Source: Hyphomicrobiales bacterium
Lineage (GTDB): Bacteria; Pseudomonadota; Alphaproteobacteria; Rhizobiales; Beijerinckiaceae
NCBI GenBank assembly: GCA_025356415.1
Contig: JANXTB010000186.1
Coordinates: 1 to 33,853 of the forward strand
Direction of reading: 5' to 3'
DNA length: 33,853 nucleotides
Shown: piece after piece, positions 18,608-26,119 of the stretch
Position numbering within the stretch: position 1 is the stretch's first letter
Layout: each line of letters opens with the position of its first letter
Notes under the pieces: model-generated
The model's input: only the letters and a program-made list of their open reading frames with translations
What the model was told of the DNA's origin: nothing
The model's database searches: none
Made by a program: the position numbers and the translations under genes

Positions 18608-19294
18608 CTAGGAGGGCGAATCCTTCCTGGGTCCGGGGCGCGCCGCCCGGCCGAAGAACAGCCAGTGGAAGCCCAGCACCAGCAAGATCGTGAGGAGGGC
18701 GGAGATCAGGCTGTCCGAGAGGTAATGCCCGCCAAACGCCATCCGGAGCGCCGCCACTGATGTCCCGAAGACCAGCGCCGCCACGACGGCTTGCGGGCGG
18801 ACCGGGGCGGGGGCGATGAGAGCCGGGGCCAGCATCCAGAAGGCGGAGGACGCCTCGCCCGACACGAAGGAGCAATTGCGGTCGCATTGCCCGTCGAACC
18901 GGTACCAGGGGCGAAACTCCCACTTGCCGCCAAGTTCCTGCGTCTGCACGGGCCGGGGCCGGTGCGAATTGTCCTTCAGGACGACATTGACGAGGAGGCC
19001 CGGCCCGATCGCCATCGTCAGCGCGAGATAGACGATGGCCCGCGAGGACGGCGCCGGCCAGCGCATCCACCCCGCCTTGCGTAAGGCCCATGCGGCGGTC
19101 GCGAACCCGAGCAGCCAGAATGGCGCCTGATGGCCAATCGTGCGGAGCGCCTCTCCCAAGGGAGTGATGCCGATAAAGACGCCCTCTCGTAGAAAAGACC
19201 GCGCGGCCGCGAGATCAAGTTCGGGCGCCAGCCCGAAGACGGTGGCTGTGAGGACGAGCAGCGTCAGCGCTGCGAGGATGCTTCTGCGATACAC
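18608..19294 (-). CDS. PAP2-family membrane phosphatase with SGE variant motif
   Basis: 228 residues from a GTG at 19294 (AAGG with 6-base spacer); the frame is open to a TTG at 19363 with no ribosome-binding site. About six hydrophobic segments are visible. Type 2 phosphatidic-acid phosphatase motifs: C1 [10 protein letters not shown]2 [10 protein letters not shown]3 [11 protein letters not shown] with the nucleophilic His and its Asp. The His normally closing C2 (PSGH) is Glu here. Family members dephosphorylate lipids such as phosphatidate, undecaprenyl-PP or lipid A on the periplasmic side; the substrate is unknown. It is divergent from the moeB-like gene and lies upstream of argG on the same strand with a 76-base gap. 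Confidence 0.8.
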   Translation of the reverse strand: MYRRSILAALTLLVLTATVFGLAPELDLAAARSFLREGVFIGITPLGEALRTIGHQAPFWLLGFATAAWALRKAGWMRWPAPSSRAIVYLALTMAIGPGLLVNVVLKDNSHRPRPVQTQELGGKWEFRPWYRFDGQCDRNCSFVSGEASSAFWMLAPALIAPAPVRPQAVVAALVFGTSVAALRMAFGGHYLSDSLISALLTILLVLGFHWLFFGRAARPGPRKDSPS

Positions 19295-19413
19295 GATGAG
19301 CCTTGGCCGCCGGAGAACTTCCCTTGTTCTAGAGGCGCGCGTCGCGACAGAGAAGACCCCCAAGCTTGCAATCCGCCTTGCGGGCGCCCGGAGCTCTGCC
19401 TAGTTTGGCGCGC

Positions 19414-20196
19414 ATGGCATTGTCTCCGGAAGAAATCGAGCGCTACGCGCGCCACATCGTCCTGCAGGGCGTCGGCGGGCCCGGCCAGCAGAAGCTGAAG
19501 GCGGCGCGCGTGCTGGTCGTCGGGGCCGGCGGCCTCGGATCGCCCGTGCTTCAATATCTCGCCGCTGCGGGCGTCGGAACGCTCGGCGTCATCGACGATG
19601 ACGAAGTCGCGCTGTCCAACCTGCAACGCCAAGTCCTGCATGGGACCGACGACATCGGCGTCGCCAAGGTCGACAGTGCCTCCAAGGCCATCGCGCGCCT
19701 GAACCCGCATGTGAAAGTCGTGACCCATCGGATGCGGATCGCCGCCGCCAATGCGCGCGAGATCATCCGGGATTATGATTTTGTCGCGGAAGGCTCGGAT
19801 AATTTCGAGACGCGCTATGTCGTGTCCGACGCCTGTTACTGGGAGCAAAAGCCGCTCGTCACGGCGGCGGTCGGCACTTTCGACGCCTCGCTGACGACCT
19901 TGCGGCCATACCAGATATCGCCAACCGGCGAGAACAATCCGACCTATCGCTGCCTGTTTCCCGAACCGCCGCCCGCCGGAACGGTCCCGGCCTGCGCCGA
20001 GGCTGGCGTGCTAGGCGCGCTCACAGGCGTGGTCGGATCCCTGATGTCGCTCGAAATCATCCGTGAAATCGTCGGCTTCGGCGACAGCATGGTGGGACGT
20101 ATCCTCCTTATCGACACGCGCAGCATGCGGTTCGAAACTGTCCGCTACCGCTGGGATCCGGAGAACCCATTGAACGGACGGCAAAATCTAGCCTGA
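19414..20196 (+). CDS. moeB: MoeB/ThiF-family sulfur-carrier adenylyltransferase
   Basis: 260 residues of the E1-like HesA/MoeB/ThiF family. Nucleotide-binding GAGGLGS (38-44), Asp61-63 (VIDDDEV), NLQRQ, and the SDNF motif (Asp129) position ATP and Mg. Cys194 (PACAEAGVLG) sits where the conserved family cysteine lies. MoeB adenylates the C-terminus of MoaD for molybdopterin synthesis; ThiF does the same for ThiS. The zinc-site cysteines of E. coli MoeB are reduced: only Cys180 of the first CxxC (TYRC) remains, and the C-terminal pair is absent. No moa or thi genes adjoin, so the carrier partner is undetermined. ATG at 19414 is chosen over an upstream frame extension that overlaps the PAP2 leader. 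Confidence 0.85.
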   Translation: MALSPEEIERYARHIVLQGVGGPGQQKLKAARVLVVGAGGLGSPVLQYLAAAGVGTLGVIDDDEVALSNLQRQVLHGTDDIGVAKVDSASKAIARLNPHVKVVTHRMRIAAANAREIIRDYDFVAEGSDNFETRYVVSDACYWEQKPLVTAAVGTFDASLTTLRPYQISPTGENNPTYRCLFPEPPPAGTVPACAEAGVLGALTGVVGSLMSLEIIREIVGFGDSMVGRILLIDTRSMRFETVRYRWDPENPLNGRQNLA

Positions 20197-20265
20197 GTTC
20201 ACAGTTCATCCACAGAGCTGTCCACAGACTGGTAGCCTGGATGTCCCGTGGATGGCGCCGACTTA

Positions 20266-21816
20266 TCAACGGAATGGCGGCTCGTCGAAGCTGCGCAATT
20301 TGCGGGAATGAAGGCTGTCGATCTGCCGTTTGAGAATGTCGACCGCCGCGAGCCCGATGCGCAGGTGCTCGCTGATCGAGCGTTCGTAAAACGCGATGGC
20401 CGCGCCCGGCAATTTGATCTCGCCATGCAACGGCTTGTCGGAGACGCAAAGCAGCGTCCCGTAAGGCACGCGCATACGAAAGCCTTGGGTCGCGATCGTG
20501 CCTGATTCCATATCTACCGCGATGGCGCGCGACATGTTGATCCGGCGGCGTTCCTGGCTCCAGCGGAGTTCCCAGTTACGGTCGTCATAGGTGACCACGG
20601 TGCCGGTCCGCAGGCGCCCCTTCAAGGCGTCGCCCGTCTCGCCGGTGACGTGCGCGGCCGCCTGTTGCAGGGCGACCTGGATTTCCGCGAGCGCCGGGAT
20701 CGGCACGCCGACCGGAACCGCCTTGTCGAGAATGCGGTCTTCGCGAAGATAGGCGTGCGCCAGAACGTAATCGCCGATCCGCTGCGACTCGCGAAGACCC
20801 CCGCAATGACCGATCATCAGCCAGCAATGCGGGCGCAGCACGGCGAGATGATCGGTGATGTTCTTCGCATTCGCGGGTCCGACACCAATGTTGACCAGCG
20901 TGATGCCTTGCCGCCCCGGCGCCGTGACGTGATAGGCGGGCATTTGAAATCTGTGCCAAGGCGCCGATGCGACGGCGGCTTGCGCCTCGGCATCGCTCAT
21001 CTTGGCGTCGATGATGATGCCGCCCGGCAGGATCACCTTCTCGTACGGGCTTTCCTTGCGGATCTGGTCGATGCCCCACGCGACGAATTGATCCACGTAG
21101 CGATGGTAGTTCGTGAGCAGGATCCATGGCTGGATGTCACGCCAATCCGTGCCCGTATAATGCACGAGCCGACGCAGCGAATAGTCGACACGCATCGCAT
21201 CGAACAGCGCAAGCGGGCGTGGGGCGCCGTTCTCGAAATCCCACAGCCCGTCCGCGATCTCGTCGCCGACTTCCGAGAGAAGCGGAATCGGAAAATTGCG
21301 CGCAAGTTCCGCCGCGCTGACGCCTTCCATTTCGTCGCCGCGCTCGAAAACGTAGGGGTAGGGGATTTCAAGCGTGCTCGGACCCACTTCAAGCTGTGCG
21401 CCGAATTCCAGCGTCAGCGGGCGCAATTGCTCCAGCAGATAGGTTCGAAACGCCGCCGGCTGGGTGATCGTTGTGGTGTATTGACCGGGTGTCGGGAATT
21501 TCGCAAAGGCGCGCCGGGTCGAGGCGTGCGCTTCGCTTGCCGAATAGGTGACGCGCAGCTCCGGATACCGGAATTTGCGCCGCGTGGCGGCGTCCGGGGC
21601 GCGACGGTCCGCGAAAAAGCTCTTCAGGGCGTTCCGTAGCGCATCTACTGCCGCGGCATGCATCCGCTCAAGCTCTGCAACCGCCTCCTCCGGCGTGGCG
21701 ACCCTCTTCCATTCCGTCCTGTCCCGATCCGGCAAGCACGCCTCCTGTTTCAATAGATTTAGGAGCGCGGCGGGCATTCGGCCAGACCGCGGCTGGCTTG
21801 AAGCCGCGATGGCCAT
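20266..21816 (-). CDS. amn: AMP nucleosidase
   Basis: 516 residues, near the E. coli Amn length (484). The N-terminal Amn-specific domain includes YPELRVTYSASEAHASTRRAFAKF and IPYPYVFERGDEMEGVSAAEL. The C-terminal phosphorylase-superfamily domain shows VNIGVGPANAKNITDHLA, MIGHCGGLRESQ, the AVDMESGTIATQGFR purine/ribose-site segment and CVSDKPLHGEIKLPG. It hydrolyses AMP to adenine and ribose 5-phosphate, helping control adenylate pools. It is divergent from the DUF1993 gene with only 42 bases between starts. Near-consensus DnaA-box-like sequences lie just past its stop. Confidence 0.95.
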   Translation of the reverse strand: MAIAASSQPRSGRMPAALLNLLKQEACLPDRDRTEWKRVATPEEAVAELERMHAAAVDALRNALKSFFADRRAPDAATRRKFRYPELRVTYSASEAHASTRRAFAKFPTPGQYTTTITQPAAFRTYLLEQLRPLTLEFGAQLEVGPSTLEIPYPYVFERGDEMEGVSAAELARNFPIPLLSEVGDEIADGLWDFENGAPRPLALFDAMRVDYSLRRLVHYTGTDWRDIQPWILLTNYHRYVDQFVAWGIDQIRKESPYEKVILPGGIIIDAKMSDAEAQAAVASAPWHRFQMPAYHVTAPGRQGITLVNIGVGPANAKNITDHLAVLRPHCWLMIGHCGGLRESQRIGDYVLAHAYLREDRILDKAVPVGVPIPALAEIQVALQQAAAHVTGETGDALKGRLRTGTVVTYDDRNWELRWSQERRRINMSRAIAVDMESGTIATQGFRMRVPYGTLLCVSDKPLHGEIKLPGAAIAFYERSISEHLRIGLAAVDILKRQIDSLHSRKLRSFDEPPFR

Positions 21817-21858
21817 GCTTTATCCCTGAGAGCAGAAGAAAATAAGGGAGGGTGTCAC

Positions 21859-22383
21859 ATGTCATTGCCGCTTTATCAGGCCTCAATTCCCGTCATGCTG
21901 CAGATGCTGGGAGCTCTCTCGGGCATTTGCGACAAGGCTTCCGCGCATTGCACTGAGAAGAAGATCGATCCCTCCGCCCTGCTGACCGCCCGTCTGTACC
22001 CGAACATGTACATGTTCCAGAAGCAGGTTCAGGTCGCGACCGACTGGGCGCGCAACACCGCCGCCATGCTGTCGGGCGTCGAGGCCCCCAAGCCTGCCAA
22101 TGACGAGAAGACCTTCGACGACCTGCGGGCCCGCATCGCCAGCACGGTGGCCTTCGTGAACAGCATCGACCCGGCGAAGATCAGCGCCGCCGAGGGCCGC
22201 GAGATCACCTGGTCCACGTCCGCCAACACACGCGTCATGATGGGCGAGGATTTCGCCCTCCATCAGGCGTTGCCCCAGTTCTTTTTTCATGTCACGAGCG
22301 CCTATGCGATCCTGCGCCATAACGGCGTCGAACTCGTGAAACGCGACTTCATGGGCGATGTGCCGCGCGTGAAGTTCATCTAA
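21859..22383 (+). CDS. DUF1993 (DinB-like) family protein
   Basis: 174 residues. Features such as SLPLYQASIPVMLQMLGALSGICDKA at the N-terminus, LYPNMYMFQKQVQVATDWA in the middle and FFFHVTSAYAILRHNGVELVKRDFMG at the end match the DUF1993 family of four-helix proteins related in fold to DinB. No function is established for the family and no enzymatic residues are obvious. A GGGAGG ribosome-binding site precedes the ATG. The RidA-family gene follows after 26 bases, so the two are probably co-transcribed. Confidence 0.85.
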   Translation: MSLPLYQASIPVMLQMLGALSGICDKASAHCTEKKIDPSALLTARLYPNMYMFQKQVQVATDWARNTAAMLSGVEAPKPANDEKTFDDLRARIASTVAFVNSIDPAKISAAEGREITWSTSANTRVMMGEDFALHQALPQFFFHVTSAYAILRHNGVELVKRDFMGDVPRVKFI

Positions 22384-22409
22384 CCCGCACAAGCGAACGA
22401 GAGATCTTC

Positions 22410-22760
22410 ATGACCATCAAGCGTATCGGCCCCGGCGTCCGCATGAGCAAGGCCGTCGTTCACGGAAACACGGTCTATCTCGCCGGCCAGGTGGCCGACA
22501 AGACGGTGGGACTCAGCGTCGCCGAGCAGACGCAGGAAATCGTCGACCTTATCGACGCCATCCTCGCGGAAGTCGGCAGCGACAAGACGAAGGTTCTCTC
22601 GGCCACGATCTATCTCGCCGATATTTCCACCTTCCCGGAGATGAACTCGGTTTGGGACAAGTGGGTGGTGCAGGGCCATACGCCTGCCCGCGCCACGCTC
22701 GAAGCCAAGCTGGTCGCTCCGCAGTACAAGGTGGAGATCGCGGTCATCGCGGCGATCTGA
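22410..22760 (+). CDS. RidA (YjgF/YER057c/UK114)-family protein
   Basis: 116 residues with the chorismate-mutase-like trimer fold signature: VHGNTVYLAGQVAD, TQEIVDLIDAILAEVGSDKTKVLSATIYLAD and HTPARATLEAKL. Arg94 corresponds to the substrate-carboxylate arginine of RidA (Arg105 in E. coli), so imine/enamine deaminase activity is plausible. The final segment reads VEIAVIAAI rather than the EIEAIA of archetypal RidA, so the subfamily may differ. It follows the DUF1993 gene and precedes the aldolase-like and dehydrogenase genes on the same strand. Confidence 0.88.
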   Translation: MTIKRIGPGVRMSKAVVHGNTVYLAGQVADKTVGLSVAEQTQEIVDLIDAILAEVGSDKTKVLSATIYLADISTFPEMNSVWDKWVVQGHTPARATLEAKLVAPQYKVEIAVIAAI

Positions 22761-22780
22761 ACTTTACCAACCAAATCAAA

Positions 22781-22806
22781 AGAAGCCCCGGAAATCCGGG
22801 GCTTCT
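22781..22806. terminator. strong hairpin between the ridA-like and aldolase genes
   Basis: A perfect 11-bp stem AGAAGCCCCGG / CCGGGGCTTCT with loop AAAT. On the plus strand it is followed by CACC, not by T, so it is a poor plus-strand terminator. The T-rich side (TTTTGATTTGG) lies on the minus strand. It may attenuate, stabilise or process the plus-strand transcript. Confidence 0.5.
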
Positions 22807-22845
22807 CACCACATCGAGCCGCAAAGGCCGCAGGGAGAAAACTCA

Positions 22846-23544
22846 ATGACGCGCGACGAAGCGAAACTGAAACTCGTGGCCGGCGGCCATATCCTCGCGG
22901 CTGAGGGCCATGGCGATCTGACGCGCGGACATATTTCGGTGCGCGATCCGGAGGACGCTTCGCGCTTCTACATGAAGCCGCATTCGTTCGGCTTCGACGA
23001 GATGACGGTCGACAATCTCGTGACCTGCAATCTCGAAGGCGAGAAGGTCGATGGCTGGGCGCCGCGCCACAGCGAAGTCTACATCCATTCGGAAATCTTC
23101 CGGATGCGTCCCGACATTAACTCGGTCATCCATACCCACCCGACCTATTCGGTAGCCTTTTCGGCATCGGGCCGCCCGCTGCGCGCCCTGAGCCAGCCGA
23201 GTGCGCTCTTTCTCAACAATTACGGCGTCTACACGGGCTCGATCGATCTGATCCGGTCGCAGGACATGGGCCGCGGCGTTGCAGAGGCGCTCGAAAAATT
23301 TCCCGTCGTGTTCCTGAAGAACCACGGCGTTGTTGTTTGCGGCACGTCGATCGATGAATCGGTGATCATCGCGCTCATGCTCGAAAACGCCTGCCAGATC
23401 CAGATGATCGCAGAAGCCGCCGGCGACACCGCGCCGGAATTCCCGACGCAGGACGTGATGGCGCTGCGCAAGAAGCTCCTGAGCCCCGAGCAGCAGGAAA
23501 TCAATTTCAACTACCTGCGCCGCAGGGTTGAGCGCACGAAGTAA
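22846..23544 (+). CDS. class II aldolase/adducin-family protein
   Basis: 232 residues. The zinc site of fuculose-phosphate-type aldolases is complete: Glu77 (EVYIHSE), His96 and His98 (IHTHP) and His160 (KNHGVVV), matching the E-H-H-H order of FucA. The N-terminal GNISVR-like segment reads RGHISVRDP. The family includes aldolases, epimerases and decarboxylases, so the exact reaction is open; the protein resembles the many class II aldolases found with catabolic dehydrogenases. GGGAG precedes the ATG. The downstream dehydrogenase gene starts 73 bases later. Confidence 0.85.
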   Translation: MTRDEAKLKLVAGGHILAAEGHGDLTRGHISVRDPEDASRFYMKPHSFGFDEMTVDNLVTCNLEGEKVDGWAPRHSEVYIHSEIFRMRPDINSVIHTHPTYSVAFSASGRPLRALSQPSALFLNNYGVYTGSIDLIRSQDMGRGVAEALEKFPVVFLKNHGVVVCGTSIDESVIIALMLENACQIQMIAEAAGDTAPEFPTQDVMALRKKLLSPEQQEINFNYLRRRVERTK

Positions 23545-23570
23545 CGCGAGCGACATTGGAAACAAATCAG

Positions 23571-23590
23571 CGGCGGGCTCGATCCCGCCG
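23571..23590. other. small GC-rich hairpin before the dehydrogenase gene
   Basis: CGGCGGG / CCCGCCG with loop CTCGAT, located between the aldolase-like gene and the dehydrogenase. It has no T tract. It may stabilise or process the shared mRNA. Confidence 0.4.
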
Positions 23591-23617
23591 CCGTGAAAAC
23601 ATCAACGGGAGAGAAGC

Positions 23618-24658
23618 ATGAAGGCGATTGTGATTCGGCAATTCGGCGCCCCGGACGTGATGCGCTATGAGGATCTGCCCGATCCCGCGCCGCGTCGTGG
23701 CGAGATCCGCATCGTTGTTCATGCTGCGACCGTCAATCGCGTGCTCGATGTCGCGGTGCGCCGCGGCGAGCAGGCGCAGCGCGGCGTCGAACTTCCGCTC
23801 ATTCCCGGCGTCGATTGCGCAGGCGTCATCGACGCTGTGGGAGAAGGCGTGACGAAATGGAAAGCCGGCGACCGGGTCTGCGCGGCTGGCCGCATGGCGC
23901 TGGACCCTTGCGATGAAAATGGCTCAGACGCCACCGGCAAGACCGGCATGATGGGCATCAAGCGGCCCGGCGGATTTGCCGAAAAGGTCTGCGTCCCAGC
24001 CGTTTCCGCTTTTGCGTTGCCTGACGGTCTGGGCTTTCATGAGGCCGCCGTGGTGATGCGCCATTGCCCGACTGCGTGGAACCTGTTGTGCAACATCGCC
24101 GAGCTGAAAGCCGGTGAATGGGTGCTGATCATGGGCGCCAGCGGCAATCTCGGCAGCGTCGGAATCCAGATCGCCAAGCACGTCATCGGCGCCAAGGTCA
24201 TTGCGACGGCAGGCTCGCGTGCGCGCGCCGATGCAGGCCTCGAACTCGGCGCCGATCATGCGATCGATTATTCCACGCAGGACCTGCTGGCCGAAGTGAT
24301 GCGCATCACCAACGGCAAGGGCGTGAATGTTCTTTACGACAATATCGCCAATCCTGACGTCCTCCCGCAGGCGTTCCATGCGCTTGGCGAAGGCGGGCGT
24401 CTCGTCACCGCCGGCGCACATGGCGGACCGAACGTGACCATCGATTTCTTTCATCTCTACGACAAGAAGATCACCATCAAGGGAATGCCGGGCGCGCGGG
24501 ATTCGGACCGGCCCAAGTGCTTTGCCGCGGCGGCGGATGGCAAGATCCGCGTTCGCATCGCGCATGTCATGCCGCTGTCGAAGGCGCCTGAGGCTCATCG
24601 CATGATGGAAGCCGACCCGGGCATGGGCAAGATCGTGCTCGACCCGACAATGGGCTAA
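23618..24658 (+). CDS. zinc-free medium-chain dehydrogenase/reductase (quinone-oxidoreductase type)
   Basis: 346 residues. The MDR fold is clear: MKAIVIRQFGAPDVMRYEDLP at the start, PGVDCAGVIDAVGEGVTKWKAGDRV, and the Rossmann motif MGASGNLGSVGIQIAKH followed by ELGADHAIDY. The catalytic zinc ligands of alcohol dehydrogenases are not in place (PGVDCAG instead of PGHEGAG), and the structural four-Cys lobe is missing. It therefore belongs with NAD(P)H-dependent reductases of the quinone oxidoreductase type rather than zinc ADHs. The substrate is unknown. GGGAGAG precedes the ATG. The stop TAA directly abuts the stop of the convergent HTH-receiver gene. Confidence 0.88.
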   Translation: MKAIVIRQFGAPDVMRYEDLPDPAPRRGEIRIVVHAATVNRVLDVAVRRGEQAQRGVELPLIPGVDCAGVIDAVGEGVTKWKAGDRVCAAGRMALDPCDENGSDATGKTGMMGIKRPGGFAEKVCVPAVSAFALPDGLGFHEAAVVMRHCPTAWNLLCNIAELKAGEWVLIMGASGNLGSVGIQIAKHVIGAKVIATAGSRARADAGLELGADHAIDYSTQDLLAEVMRITNGKGVNVLYDNIANPDVLPQAFHALGEGGRLVTAGAHGGPNVTIDFFHLYDKKITIKGMPGARDSDRPKCFAAAADGKIRVRIAHVMPLSKAPEAHRMMEADPGMGKIVLDPTMG

Positions 24659-25297
24659 TCAAACGCCCTTGAAGAGCCGGAACATTTCGCTGATCCGCCA
24701 GGGCCTGGCGATCAGATTGGCGTTCTCCGGAAGCTGCTTGTCGAGAACGCTGGCGGCGCCGGTCGATAGGATCACTTTGATCGCCGGCCACGTCTTCATG
24801 ATGATGTTTGCCAGCACAACGCCGTCCATGCCGGGCATTATCGCGTCGGAGAACACGGCCGACAGGCTGAGCGCCTGCTCCTGCAGGATCATCAACGCCT
24901 GTTCGCCGGTCTCGGCCTCGATCACGTTGAGCTTCAGCTCTTCCAGTATGGAGCGCGCCAGCGAGCGCACTTCCGGAGCGGAGTTGACGACCAGAACGCT
25001 GTGACCGATGGCGGCCGCGCCAGCCGCGGTCCCGAGGGCGGCGACCCCGACCGCCGCCGCAACAGCGCCTGCGCCGGGCTTTCGAAGCCGCACACCGGCC
25101 GTTTCAGCTTCACCGATGAATTCCACGCCGGCGTTCTGCAGCGCTTGGCGGACGGCCCGGAGTTTCTCCGGGCTTCCCGAATATCGGCCCGTTTCGAAAT
25201 TATGGATGGTGTTTCGGTGCACGCCCGCGGCCTGCGCCAATTGATCCAAGGACCAATTCACAGCGGCCCTAGCCATTCTGACTTGTGCTGGCGTCAC
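24659..25297 (-). CDS. HTH (XRE-type) - degenerate receiver fusion protein
   Basis: 212 residues from a GTG at 25297 (GAGG about 9 bases upstream). This start makes the protein begin TPAQVRMARA, exactly where the small XRE-type regulators of this kind begin; the frame is open to 25453 without homology. Residues 1-60 are a helix-turn-helix (SLDQLAQAAGVHRNTIHNFETG). Residues 75-98 are an Ala/Gly-rich hydrophobic linker that could be a membrane segment. Residues 99-212 are receiver-like with Asp151 (SDAIMPGMDG) at the phosphorylation site. However, the acidic pair is replaced by NSAPE (105-109) and the conserved Lys by Arg198 (ARPW). The domain order, DNA-binding first and receiver last, is unusual. 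No kinase is adjacent. It is divergent from rnd. Confidence 0.8.
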   Translation of the reverse strand: MTPAQVRMARAAVNWSLDQLAQAAGVHRNTIHNFETGRYSGSPEKLRAVRQALQNAGVEFIGEAETAGVRLRKPGAGAVAAAVGVAALGTAAGAAAIGHSVLVVNSAPEVRSLARSILEELKLNVIEAETGEQALMILQEQALSLSAVFSDAIMPGMDGVVLANIIMKTWPAIKVILSTGAASVLDKQLPENANLIARPWRISEMFRLFKGV

Positions 25298-25451
25298 GGC
25301 TGTCGACCTCGCTATCGGTTGGGAGCAGGTATAAAGAAACAACCGCGCTGGCTCAACACAATCGTGGGGCGCAGGTCCAATCGCCGCACGCTTGCTGAAA
25401 TGGGAGCGCAAGGCTATGGGGACACCAGATACACGAAAGGCGCCAGACGGC

Positions 25452-26066
25452 ATGACGATACGCGTTCACCAGCAGGATTTGCCCGACGGCGCGTCTTTTG
25501 GCGCGAGCGTCGCCATCGATACCGAAACGCTGGGGCTGAACCCCCACCGCGACAGGTTGTGCGTTGTCCAGCTGTCGGCGGGCGATGGAACGGCGGATGT
25601 CGTCCAGATCGCCAAGGGTCAGACTCGCGCGCCCAACCTCGAGCGGCTGCTGGCCGACCCCGCCGTCCAGAAGATCTTTCACTTCGGCCGGTTCGACATC
25701 GCCGTCCTCGAGAATGCCTTCGGCGTGCAGGTTGGCCCTGTCTATTGCACCAAGATCGCCTCGCGGCTGGTCCGGACCTACACCGACCGGCACGGGCTGA
25801 AGGACCTCGTGCGCGAATTGCTGGGCATTGAGCTTTCCAAGCAACAGCAGTCGTCGGACTGGGCCGCGACCACTCTCACGGATGCGCAACTCGCCTATGC
25901 CGCCTCGGATGTGCTGCATTTGCATGCGATCCGGAACAAGCTCGACGCCATGCTGGCGCGCGAGGGGCGGACCGAGATCGCGCAAGCCTGCTTCGGCTTC
26001 CTTCCAACCCGCGCCCGGCTCGACTTGATGGGCTGGCCCGAGCAAGACATATTCGCTCATCAGTAA
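25452..26066 (+). CDS. rnd: ribonuclease D-like 3'-5' exoribonuclease (catalytic domain only)
   Basis: 204 residues from ATG 25452; an ATG at 25416 is an in-frame alternative. All DEDDy residues are present: Asp23 and Glu25 (AIDTETLGL), Asp82 (FGRFDIAVL), Tyr149 and Asp153 (YAASDVLHLHAI). The HRDC domains of E. coli RNase D are absent, as in many alphaproteobacterial short forms. The expected role is tRNA/small RNA 3' trimming. It precedes the lpt genes by about 50 bases, so some co-transcription is possible. Confidence 0.9.
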   Translation: MTIRVHQQDLPDGASFGASVAIDTETLGLNPHRDRLCVVQLSAGDGTADVVQIAKGQTRAPNLERLLADPAVQKIFHFGRFDIAVLENAFGVQVGPVYCTKIASRLVRTYTDRHGLKDLVRELLGIELSKQQQSSDWAATTLTDAQLAYAASDVLHLHAIRNKLDAMLAREGRTEIAQACFGFLPTRARLDLMGWPEQDIFAHQ

Positions 26067-26119
26067 CAGCTTGAGCGTATGGTTCGAACGCCCCGAACCG
26101 GGGAGCCAGGGATTTTTAC

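Noticed and set aside
20650-21639. 329-codon plus-strand frame opposite amn
   Set aside because: A shadow of the AMP nucleosidase gene; Arg/Asp/His-rich with no domain.
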